This document shows, in pieces, positions 1 through 8,700 of a stretch of 42,961 nucleotides of DNA; the first letter of the stretch is position 1, and each line of letters starts with the position of its first letter. The position numbers were made by a program, and so were the translations under genes. This DNA is from Schleiferilactobacillus perolens DSM 12744 (GTDB lineage Bacteria > Bacillota > Bacilli > Lactobacillales > Lactobacillaceae). The stretch covers positions 1-42,961 of the forward strand of contig NZ_AZEC01000014.1 in the NCBI RefSeq assembly GCF_001435585.1. The letters run 5' to 3'. A model generated the notes under the pieces. It did not search any database. It saw only the letters and a list, made by a program, of their open reading frames with translations, and was not told the origin of the DNA.

Positions 1-154
1 CACCGTTCGGTGCAGTCCACTGCCAAATTTGTATTGGGGTTGCTAAAAAGGTTAATGACCTATAAACACATTGGCCACCATACCAAGCGCTGGCAATCTT
101 CTTGCCACCAAAATAAAGTGACTGTAACTTTTTACCACCGTAGTAAATTGGCAT
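1..154 (-). CDS. phage tail fibre/baseplate protein, partial (3' end outside window)
   Basis: An open frame starts at 154 with ATG and runs off the left edge without a stop. A GGAGG box lies 7 nt upstream, and the start overlaps the stop of the preceding fibre gene by one base (TAATG). The visible N-terminus has short repeats of the type YYGGKKL, YFGGKKI, WYGG, which occur at the start of small lactobacillus phage tail and receptor-associated proteins. The function is inferred from this motif and from the position after the BppU-collagen gene. Only about 50 residues are visible, so the domain content is unknown. Confidence 0.6.
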   Translation of the reverse strand, partial: MPIYYGGKKLQSLYFGGKKIASAWYGGQCVYRSLTFLATPIQIWQWTAPNG

Positions 155-1596
155 TAGCTCGCCTCCGGCACAAGATAGAGAACAGTGGGGCTTGTCGCAG
201 AATTACTAGATGCTGTTGTCTCATTAGCAACAGGCACAATCTTGGCATCTAAAGCGGCCTGAACCTGAGTTGCGGTTTGGTAGGTTGCTGCGGCATCTGT
301 TGACTTTAAGTAAGGCGTTAGGTCTGGCGTGGTGCCATCTTTTCCAGCTGGGCCAGTTGCACCTTTTAGTGATGCTAAATAGTCGGCTTCTGTACCTGTG
401 TTGCCAGCGTCCAGCCATACTTGATAAGCAGATTCACCAGCAGGGCCAGCAGGACCAGTAGCACCAGTATTGCCAGTATCGCCTTTCGTGCCAGGTGCGC
501 CAGTTGCACCCTTGATGTTAATTATTTCATCGCCAAAAGATGCTGTGCCTCCACCAGTTAATGCATCACCTGTGTTAGTGGATTGGGTGATTTGATAAAC
601 ATTTCCGGTCTTGTCAATTACGGCGTCTCCAACTTGGGGAACATTATCTGTTTTTGTTTCTGGTGATAAATCTGACCAGTAAAAATTTATTTGGTTTGCA
701 CCACGGTCAAAATTGTACAGCCATACATTCAAACCATTTTTACCATCAGCACCAGCAGGGCCTTGTAACTGACCAGCATCATTCCAAGCGTTGTCTTTCC
801 AGATGTATAAATGTCCAGCGACCAGATAAGTATCGCCGGCTGTGTTGCCCGTTGTGGGTAACTTGTCGACAGAATCAGCCGAACCCTTGAGCTGAATACC
901 TGTACCATCTTTGCCAGCGGGACCAACCGGACCACGATATTTTGGATCAGTTGGAATATCAGCAACCAGTGCTTGTGCTGCTTGTGCTGCTTGATTGGCT
1001 GTGGTAGCGGCCGTGTTAGCCGATCCCGTTGCCGTGGTAAGCTGCTGCAAACTGTCGGCCATGGTGGACGTTTTCCAATCATCGATTTGCTTGGTGAGAT
1101 CCTTGACCTTAGCATCAATGATTGTCTGCGCACCATCCCCAATGTTTCCCACTGAGTTGGTAGTATCGATAAGCTTTTTGACGGCTTCACTGATTGCATC
1201 AACGGCCTGTGGAAATTGTTCAGTAAATCCCGGCGTGGGGTTAATGTTGACTACGAATGCGCAGGTGCTCACTACGTTGCTGTCCTTGTCCGCCAGTCGC
1301 AATCGCATGTCAGTGATCATACCAGATAACGCTACCGCGGCATCTGGTAATGTCACCGTGAGCACACCACCAGTTGCATTGGTGACACTGATACCACCAG
1401 TGGCTTGGATTGTTTGATGATTGATTGCTGTGCCGCGCAGTTCTGGAGTTAAACCGGTCAAATCTTTGACAGCACTATTGGCGTCGGCAACATGTAACTC
1501 TATGGTTTTGCTATCCCCGACATACGTCCGCACCCAGTCATTGCTGAGCTGGGCTTGGTTGTCCGTCACCACTAGGTTGATTATCTGGTTTGCCAT
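154..1596 (-). CDS. BppU-type baseplate protein with collagen-like repeats (receptor-binding fibre)
   Basis: A 480-residue protein. The N-terminal ~150 residues match the BppU baseplate upper protein N-domain (starts MANQIINLVVTD and contains the DLTGLTPELRG stretch). An Ala/Thr/Gln-rich helical segment follows at about 180-215, and then several Gly-X-Y blocks such as GPVGPAGKDG, GPAGADGKNG and GATGPAGPAG, interleaved with small beta domains. Such proteins build the adhesion device at the tail tip and display host-binding domains on a trimeric collagen-like stalk. The start is placed at the ATG at 1596, with GGTGGTG upstream. It overlaps the end of the preceding 83-aa gene by 59 bp. Host-range function is inferred from the family. 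Confidence 0.82.
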   Translation of the reverse strand: MANQIINLVVTDNQAQLSNDWVRTYVGDSKTIELHVADANSAVKDLTGLTPELRGTAINHQTIQATGGISVTNATGGVLTVTLPDAAVALSGMITDMRLRLADKDSNVVSTCAFVVNINPTPGFTEQFPQAVDAISEAVKKLIDTTNSVGNIGDGAQTIIDAKVKDLTKQIDDWKTSTMADSLQQLTTATGSANTAATTANQAAQAAQALVADIPTDPKYRGPVGPAGKDGTGIQLKGSADSVDKLPTTGNTAGDTYLVAGHLYIWKDNAWNDAGQLQGPAGADGKNGLNVWLYNFDRGANQINFYWSDLSPETKTDNVPQVGDAVIDKTGNVYQITQSTNTGDALTGGGTASFGDEIINIKGATGAPGTKGDTGNTGATGPAGPAGESAYQVWLDAGNTGTEADYLASLKGATGPAGKDGTTPDLTPYLKSTDAAATYQTATQVQAALDAKIVPVANETTASSNSATSPTVLYLVPEAS

Positions 1597-1789
1597 TTTC
1601 ATCACCACCTACTTTTTGCTGGATTTTGTTCTCAGTCTCTTTAGCAGCCTTATCCTTAAGTTCGTTGTTTTCTGCCGTCAGATTATCAATGATCAGTGCT
1701 TGCTGACCAAGTTTGACAGCCATTTGCGCAATAGTCCCAGAAAGTTCCGCCGCCGTAATAGACATTCCCTGTTTCACGTCAACTTGCAT
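1538..1789 (-). CDS. small coiled-coil tail-region protein, unknown function
   Basis: An 83-residue protein. Residues ~15-60 are predicted helical (TIAQMAVKLGQQALIIDN, AENNELKDKAAKE) with heptad-like spacing. The C-terminal ~25 residues are Gly/Pro/Gln/Ser-rich and probably disordered. It starts 2 bp after the preceding gene ends, with an AAAGGA box upstream, and its 3' end overlaps the BppU gene. Small helical proteins are common between Tal and fibre genes in lactobacillus phages. No domain is recognised, so the assignment rests on position and composition. Confidence 0.6.
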   Translation of the reverse strand: MQVDVKQGMSITAAELSGTIAQMAVKLGQQALIIDNLTAENNELKDKAAKETENKIQQKVGGDENGKPDNQPSGDGQPSPAQQ

Positions 1790-1791
1790 AT

Positions 1792-1983
1792 TTACTTATC
1801 CTTTCCAAACGGTCCAATAATTTCATCACCGACAAGTGTTAAGCCGTTAATTTTACCGGCCACAATAGTCCCGTCCGCATCAAGCGAAACGGCTGGGATT
1901 TCATTTTTAAAATAGCCCAAACCTTTATCGCTAAAACGGAAGCAACCACCGCCGCTGTACAAATCGATTGTATTGATATTCAT
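1792..1983 (-). CDS. small tail-tip protein related to the Tal C-terminus
   Basis: A 63-residue protein with ATG at 1983 and GGAGG 8 nt upstream. A start further upstream would put ~60 out-of-frame residues over the Tal gene, so the short form is preferred. The segment containing FSDKGLGYFKN and SLDADGTIVAGKINGLTLVG resembles the Tal stretch with HGLGYYSSSG and TSDGRIVAEAITAGTVTG. It therefore looks like a duplicated version of the beta-helical repeat used in phage tail fibres. Its function is probably structural. The internal resemblance was seen by eye and not scored. Confidence 0.65.
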   Translation of the reverse strand: MNINTIDLYSGGGCFRFSDKGLGYFKNEIPAVSLDADGTIVAGKINGLTLVGDEIIGPFGKDK

Positions 1984-1996
1984 GTCATCATCCTCC

Positions 1997-4900
1997 TCAG
2001 GCAATGTTTTTCCCGTTCCACACCAGGTGTCCGGCATCGCTGGACAGTGAGCCAGAGCCAAAATAAATGATGCTCCGTCCCTGGCTGATGTCGATACCGG
2101 CCAGACCAGTGATTGAACCGTGCACCGTGACGCCTGCCCAAAATGCCGAGGCAGCACCAGCAACCAAGCTTCCTTGGGCCGTTATATTGCCCGATGCATT
2201 AAGATCGCCGTGCAAATTAGTGTACCCTGTCACGTCCAGAGTGCCGGTCAAGGTCAACCCGCTCTCGGCCGCAAATGGGCCATGGATACGCGTGGTGCCG
2301 GTCACTTCCAGTGTTCCGCTGGTACTAATCCCATAGGCACTACTTATTTCTGTCCGATGGCCGCCCATGCCGTCATCCAGACTGATGTTGCTGGTTCCGG
2401 TGATTTGCGCACCCATCAACTTAAGCCCAGTGACTGTCCCAGCAGTGATTGCTTCGGCCACAATTCGACCGTCACTGGTAATAGCCGTGCGCACCAGTCC
2501 GCTTGATGAATAATAACCCAAGCCATGGTTGTTTAACCGCATCGAACTTTTATCGTCATTAACTACCCGGAATTCAATCGGCGCTTGCCAATTGGGATAA
2601 GCTTGGATAACGGCAGTACCTGGATTTTTAATCCAATCGCTGACATCGGTCACCGTATCGTCGATAGTCTTCATCATCGCTTTAACCGACTCAATAGCGG
2701 TATCGTGCATACCCAGCTCTTCCATGATTTTACGGACGGCTGCATCCTGATCGGCGCCTTGCAATTTGAGCGCGTTATGGATCTGGTCAAACAATCCGGT
2801 TTGAGTCTTGGTGATTGTGGATGTGGCTTTATCGATTTGTTGCTGCTGGTACTTTTGCAGTTCATGCGTGTAACTAATTGGCGGCTCGCCAATTGTGATC
2901 GAGTCGTACCGTTTGGCGACCACATTCCAGATGACCTCAGATACTTCGGCATCTTCAGAAATGTCTAGTTGATCAAACTCAACGGCCACCCGGTCATAAA
3001 GGCCGATCTGCGTTAGCCGGGCATAATCACCCGTAAGCTGTGCATAGTTGAGTGTCAGGCTCACCGTGGGATACCCGATCCGGTAATCCGACATATACGC
3101 TTGTGCCACTTCTTTGAGCCGGTCCGCGTCTTCGATGTTGTATTGCGACAGGTCCACCGGCAAAACCCGCAGCCGTTCATCGTTGGCGGCTAAATCCGAT
3201 TTAAGCAATAATTCTGGTAACGTGACTGTCACTTCGGCAACTTCTTCATCCACTTCATCGCCAGCATTAGGACCGACCGGTGTCACGTCCTCGCCGGTGG
3301 AAAAACTAAACCACTTACTATCCACCCATTCATTAATCGCCACTTCATACCAGGTGGTTCCGTTATTGTCGGCCTGAGCGGTGATTTTCCAACGGGTACC
3401 CGCTTGGAGATATTGACCAGTGGGTGCCACATTGTACGTAGGCTTGGGGTAAATAGGTACTTTGCCTAACGCCTGCGCGGTCTCTTTATTTTTGTCATCG
3501 ACGGTAGTTGGGGTAACGGTGCCGTTAGAATTGAAGTCGCACACATCATCTGTGATCCATTGATTAGTGGCGATGCGATACCAAGTCTTGCCATCGCCGC
3601 CAGTCGCGGCACCGGTAACTTGCCACCGCGTCCCTTTGGCGACATGCCGCTGCACATAACCAGCACCGCCGGGGGCAGTATAAACTGGTGCACCACCGGC
3701 ATCATCTGTTTTGACCAACACGATACCCCGGGCGGGGACAACCACGAAATTGGTGTTCTTTTCTACGCTAAAATACGTGGAATCGATCCAGCTATTGGTG
3801 CCGATGTTGTACCACACATGGTTAACATTGTCCGTCGCCTTGTACCAGATTTTGAAGCGCTCGCCGTTACCCACATATTGACCCGTGGCTTTTTTGTCAG
3901 CCCATGGCGAAGTCCAGATGGCAATTGACTTTGGACCGGCATAACTTGTCACAGAGCCCATACCTTGGAAAGGCACTATAAGGCCGTTGCTGTCGGTATT
4001 ATCCCCAATCGTGATGGTGCCTGCGCCGGACACATTGTTAACGATATAAGCGCCCGATTTGTCGAATTTGAAAAATGTACCGTCCACCCAGTTGTTTGTG
4101 CCAATCATGTACCAGGTATTGTCATTGACTGTGTTTTCTGTCGCCGTGCGTGTCACCTTGTAGTAGGCACCGTTTTTGATCGTGCCCACGACCTTGTGGC
4201 CTTTGTAAGGACTGTCGTACATTTGGAGGCCGCCGGTGCCGACGTACTGCACAATGCCCGCGCCGTCGTAGCTTGTGCTGGTATCTTTGGCGTCTGCACT
4301 GCTGGGCGTGTACGTAGCAAATGGCATGATGGCTGTGTAAGTCTGGTCAATCGCTTCGTCCTGCTCGATGGTCTGAATATTCCGACCGTATTTAACGACC
4401 ATGTGGGTGTCTCTACCGCCATGCTGTAACAATTTTAGATTGTAGTTGTCAGCCACCCATTCGCCGCTGTAGAGCGCCTGCATTGAGTTTGTCTGATCAC
4501 CAGCCTTGTCAGCACCTATGAGGATATCCAACACATTCTGCGTATCTTTGTACGTCCAGCTGATGTTGGCCACCTTGCTGATGTCACTACTAAAGTTTAG
4601 GGCGGGTATCGGGTCTGCCAAAGCACTGGCAATTGCATTAAAAGAATCTGCCGGGCTGGCATTGGGCATGGATATGTCTTTGCTGATAACGTCATAAGCG
4701 AGATCACCCCATATTTGGTTTGCCTCAATAGTGACTTCGTTGTTGGCCTTCGTCACGTGAGTAATGCGAAACTTTTGTCGTAACAGGTCTGGCCCACAAT
4801 CGGTTAGGATTACGCGTCCCTTTTGCAGTTCATTTGCCAGTGGGTCTTCTGGATTGTAGGTTAAGGTAAGTGTCGCAACTGCATTGGCGTCTCGTGTTAC

Positions 4901-4999
4901 TGTACCTGTCAAGATACCAGTTAAATATCCTAATCCTAGGGTGGATGTGTCATCACTCGCACGTTGGTACAAAATAGGAAAACGTAAATACTCAGTCAA
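1997..4999 (-). CDS. tail-associated protein (Tal / Prophage_tail family) with four inserted SH3-like repeats
   Basis: A 1000-residue tail-tip protein. The N-terminal ~200 residues follow the Tal/gp27-like hub fold (LTGTVTRDANAVATLTLTY, DLLRQKFRITHV). Between about residues 265 and 570 are four repeats with the core WYxIGTNxWVD (WYMIGTNNWVD, WYNIGTNSWID, WYRIATNQWIT, WYEVAINEWVD), like cell-wall-binding SH3 or SLAP-type modules. Hub-like sequence resumes at about 600-720 (VSLTLNYAQLTGDYARL, DRVAVEFDQL), followed by a coiled coil and beta repeats. TTG at 4999 is chosen as start because GGAGG lies 8 nt upstream, and it overlaps the Dit stop (TTGA). Role: baseplate hub and host wall contact. Confidence 0.85.
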   Translation of the reverse strand: MTEYLRFPILYQRASDDTSTLGLGYLTGILTGTVTRDANAVATLTLTYNPEDPLANELQKGRVILTDCGPDLLRQKFRITHVTKANNEVTIEANQIWGDLAYDVISKDISMPNASPADSFNAIASALADPIPALNFSSDISKVANISWTYKDTQNVLDILIGADKAGDQTNSMQALYSGEWVADNYNLKLLQHGGRDTHMVVKYGRNIQTIEQDEAIDQTYTAIMPFATYTPSSADAKDTSTSYDGAGIVQYVGTGGLQMYDSPYKGHKVVGTIKNGAYYKVTRTATENTVNDNTWYMIGTNNWVDGTFFKFDKSGAYIVNNVSGAGTITIGDNTDSNGLIVPFQGMGSVTSYAGPKSIAIWTSPWADKKATGQYVGNGERFKIWYKATDNVNHVWYNIGTNSWIDSTYFSVEKNTNFVVVPARGIVLVKTDDAGGAPVYTAPGGAGYVQRHVAKGTRWQVTGAATGGDGKTWYRIATNQWITDDVCDFNSNGTVTPTTVDDKNKETAQALGKVPIYPKPTYNVAPTGQYLQAGTRWKITAQADNNGTTWYEVAINEWVDSKWFSFSTGEDVTPVGPNAGDEVDEEVAEVTVTLPELLLKSDLAANDERLRVLPVDLSQYNIEDADRLKEVAQAYMSDYRIGYPTVSLTLNYAQLTGDYARLTQIGLYDRVAVEFDQLDISEDAEVSEVIWNVVAKRYDSITIGEPPISYTHELQKYQQQQIDKATSTITKTQTGLFDQIHNALKLQGADQDAAVRKIMEELGMHDTAIESVKAMMKTIDDTVTDVSDWIKNPGTAVIQAYPNWQAPIEFRVVNDDKSSMRLNNHGLGYYSSSGLVRTAITSDGRIVAEAITAGTVTGLKLMGAQITGTSNISLDDGMGGHRTEISSAYGISTSGTLEVTGTTRIHGPFAAESGLTLTGTLDVTGYTNLHGDLNASGNITAQGSLVAGAASAFWAGVTVHGSITGLAGIDISQGRSIIYFGSGSLSSDAGHLVWNGKNIA

Positions 5000-5721
5000 G
5001 CAAGACACCTCCAATTCGGGCGATATTCAAATAATGAATACTCGCCGGTTAGTTTCACTGTATTGTCTCCTGGCATCAATGATGGAAAGCCGTTATTTGG
5101 AAAAACTGCTAATCCAGCCCGACTGTCATTCAAATCTTTGTAAACCAATGATCGTTCAGAATCAATGTAAACTTCGTCGTCAATACCATTGAGCTTGTAA
5201 TCATCACCATTCAACGTCAGAACCATGTTGCCTTTGCCCTGAATATGCCAGAGCGGCTGCGCAGACCATCGCTCCAAGTTTGTTGGCGTATCAGGTACCG
5301 GCTGCCAGTCTTGACCACCTAACCGTTTAAGATATGGCTTACAATCGAATGTGATGGTAACGGTCGCTTGATGGTTATTGGTAACCACCATCGATGGTGC
5401 CGCCGCCACATGTGCTTCCCATTCGTATCCTGGTATCAAATCACTAATCAATGGTACATAGTCGTTGCCAGCAACCCAATTGGTGATTGCCCGGCCGATC
5501 CGTTGAAAGCTTGGCGAATTGTCATTTCGAATAATTGTGAATGCGATCGGTTGGCTGATATTCTTATATCGCAGATTGTCCTGGACAATGTCTCCATTGA
5601 CCCCAGGAACGGAAACCGACGTCACGTCTGCTTCTGGATGAATCAGCTCTAATGGATAATTGATATGCATCAGAAATTCATCTGAAGTTCTGCCCCGATA
5701 CTGAATAATGTTATAAGCCAC
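4996..5721 (-). CDS. distal tail protein (Dit, Sipho_tail family)
   Basis: A 241-residue protein lying between the tape measure and Tal genes, the conserved place for Dit. The N-terminus (YNIIQYRGRTSDEFLMHI ... SVSVPGVNGDIVQDN) matches the Sipho_tail N-domain, including the V/I-PGxxGD motif. Dit forms the hexameric ring that joins the tail tube to the tip and anchors Tal and BppU. The GTG start overlaps the tape measure stop by 11 bp, and the stop overlaps the Tal start, so the three are probably translationally coupled. Confidence 0.88.
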   Translation of the reverse strand: MAYNIIQYRGRTSDEFLMHINYPLELIHPEADVTSVSVPGVNGDIVQDNLRYKNISQPIAFTIIRNDNSPSFQRIGRAITNWVAGNDYVPLISDLIPGYEWEAHVAAAPSMVVTNNHQATVTITFDCKPYLKRLGGQDWQPVPDTPTNLERWSAQPLWHIQGKGNMVLTLNGDDYKLNGIDDEVYIDSERSLVYKDLNDSRAGLAVFPNNGFPSLMPGDNTVKLTGEYSLFEYRPNWRCLA

Positions 5722-8700
5722 TGAGATGCAATCCTCCTTTCTTCAAAGCTAAACCAAGCACCTGCCGAATGTTGTTCTGTTGCTGCTTGATAAGTGCCTT
5801 ACCGTCAATGTTCACGGTACTGTCTACCGTATAAGGTGATGTGGCCACAGCTGTCAGCAAATCGACAACGGTATCCATCTGCTTGCTGATCTGTGCAGAA
5901 TTATTCTGACCACCGTTTCCATTGGTAATGTAGTTTGCAGCCTGTCCTGCCGCCATTAACGCTGTGGCGCTGCTGCCAGAAACAGACACAGAAGCTTGAG
6001 CTTGACTCTTCCCCTGGAGTGCCTTGGCAAAAATGCTATCAGAATGTGTTTCCGCACGTTCCGTAATCGCCGCCGCCAATAAATCATCAGCATTGTCCTT
6101 GGTGATATTGATGGCATACTCTGTTCCGTCTTCGCCGATAACTGCAGGTGTTTCCTTGGTAAAACGGCCGCCCATCCCCATTCGGGGTGCACCGATAGGG
6201 CCGTCATGTTTCCAGTCCCATTTGTACATGCCGCCCCATGAAGGATAGGTGACGTAACCGATGGAGTTTTGCCAGTCAGAGTTGTTGAAGAAATGGACAA
6301 AGTTATCCAAAACACTGTTCCGGTTGTTATGCCCAGGAACGTTGTAATACGCCCAAGTTGATGGGATATACTGCAATAGTCCTACAGATGCCATGCCAGC
6401 CTTCGCATTACTATCAGTTAGGTTGGCCGCCCCGGAGTTGCCGCCGGACTCGCTCATGGCAACGTTGGCTAACTGCTTGATAAATTGGTCAGATGGACTG
6501 ACCCCCATGATCTTGGCAGCTTGGCGGGCAATTGCTTCCAACTCAGGCAATGACTTCAACGGGCCATTACCACCCTCCCCTTCAGATTGTTTCTTTTTAA
6601 ACAAAGAGGAAAACTTATCTAAAAAAGCGTCTTTAACTTGATTGACAGTGCCAGTAGCCATTTGGTTCATAGAATTCCATTTCTGACTCGTCTTCCATTT
6701 GTTGATACCCAGCTTATCTGAAATCCATTTCCATGCACCAGATGCTCCACCTGCAATAAACTTACCGATGTCACCCACTGTATTTTTAATCCACTTCGTG
6801 GCGTCACCAACAACATCGGCAATTGTTCCCCATACCCCACTGGCATGGTGTGGCAAGCCACCAATCATGTTCATGAATTGTTCAGACTGTGCGTGTGGAA
6901 GAATTGATGTTCCGGCTTGTAAATACGAGAGTTCCTGTCCGTTGATTCCTACCGGGTAAATCCCATATTTTGGATGGTAAGCTAATTCATATCCCTCTTC
7001 ACCCACAACTGCCACTTCGTCTTTACTCAAACCGTTTACACCACGCGCGTAACCCTTAGGATACCAATGGTGAATACTCGTTGGTTTTCCGGTCATCCAC
7101 TTAAATATTCCATCAACAAAGTCAATTACACTGTTAAACATGTGTGCAAACCCAGCTGTAAACTTATCCCAGCCGGACAACACATCACCAGTCTCGGTAT
7201 CGACTGCTCCTTTATGTTCGCCAGCCTGTTTTGTTGCTTCATTGACAACTTCTTTGTGCTGATTTTTTGCATGGCTAACGGTCTTATCGCGCTGATCCTT
7301 AGCCGCAGTGACTGTATCGTCGCGTTGCTTCTTGGCGTTGGCGACAATATCTTGATATTGCTGTTTTGAGATCGTGTGGTTTTGGTAATATTCTTTATCA
7401 GCGGCATCTGTGGTCGCCTTATATTTTTTATCCGCAGCATCTTTGACTTCTTTATAGGTCTTATTAGCCGCGTTAATGACAGCATCAGTCTGTTTTGCCG
7501 ATGTTGAAATGACTCTCTTCAACTCAGCCTGTGACAATTTCTGTTTGGACTCGGACAAGTCTTGCAAGAGGTCCTTTTCCTTGCCCGCATTCACTTTCAG
7601 ATTTTGATAAGTATCTGCATCTGCCTGGTCCTGGAGGCTCTTCATGTTCTTCAAGTGCGTTTTTTGAGACTTTTCCAGATCCTTCTGTTCATCAGACTTG
7701 GCCTTGGCCCGCGCCTTCGCGACCTTTTTAGCGGTAACCTCATCAAATTCAGCTAACTCAGCCTGTGTGGCACCATTCTTAACTAGCGCAGCGCGTTGCT
7801 TAGCACGGTCTTTTTCCACCTTATTAGCAGCATCAGTCTTAGTCTTTTCATACTTGGCCGTGATCGCGGCTTGTTCTTTGTAGTAGCGTTCGGACTCCTT
7901 TTGCATGTTGGCGTAAGCACCCTTCATGTTCTTAGCCCGCTTTGCGTCGTTGTCTTTTTCTTTGGCTAAAGCCTTATCCGCCTCTTTTTGGGTCATGTAG
8001 CCTTCGCTGACTAATCGATCCAAATCTTTCTTTGACTTGGATTCTTTGGACTTATAATAGGCATCCACGTCCTTGCCCATCTTGGCATAGGTCTTCGCCA
8101 TGTCGGCTTGCAGCTTATCGGCTTGTTTGCCAGTAGCTGTGCTGAGCAGGATCATATCGCCATTAATCTTGTTCATATCGCCTTGATAAGATTTAACGAA
8201 CGACTTCATGCCACCCTTAAGTTTATCGGTGGCTTTAGATACACCATCGTTCAATTTAGGATGGAAAGCCGACTCCACACCGTTCTGGATATTCTTACCA
8301 ATTTTTTTGCCGACAGAAGAGCCAGCGGCAGCACCCACAGCGGCACCCAAGCCAGCACCAACGGCTGTGCCAACTGGGCCAGCAAAAGTACCGACTACGG
8401 CACCAGTCGCTGCACCACCGGCCCAGGCTCCGAGACTAGACCCTGCAGCCTTGCCGACGTTACCGCCGATCGTCTTATGGGTTGATCCCAAAATATCCCC
8501 AACGGACGACAGTAATGTGATGGCCGTGCCAATGCCTGCCAATCCCTTGGCTGCGCCAGCAGCTTTTGATAACTTGGAAGCAGTGTTACCGACTGTGCCC
8601 AAGTCTTCCATTATGTCGCCGCCGGCGGCTACAGTCTGAGTACCGGCTGTAATACCCTTAGTACGTGTGAATAGTCTTTTGGCCCAGTTGAATAGTCCTT

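Noticed and set aside
430-960. Repeated DNA in the fibre gene
   Set aside because: The repeats are explained by collagen-like Gly-X-Y codons in a clearly coding frame.
1421-1915. 164-codon plus-strand frame opposite the tail genes
   Set aside because: It is antisense to three well-supported genes, has no ribosome binding site, and its composition is that of a shadow frame.
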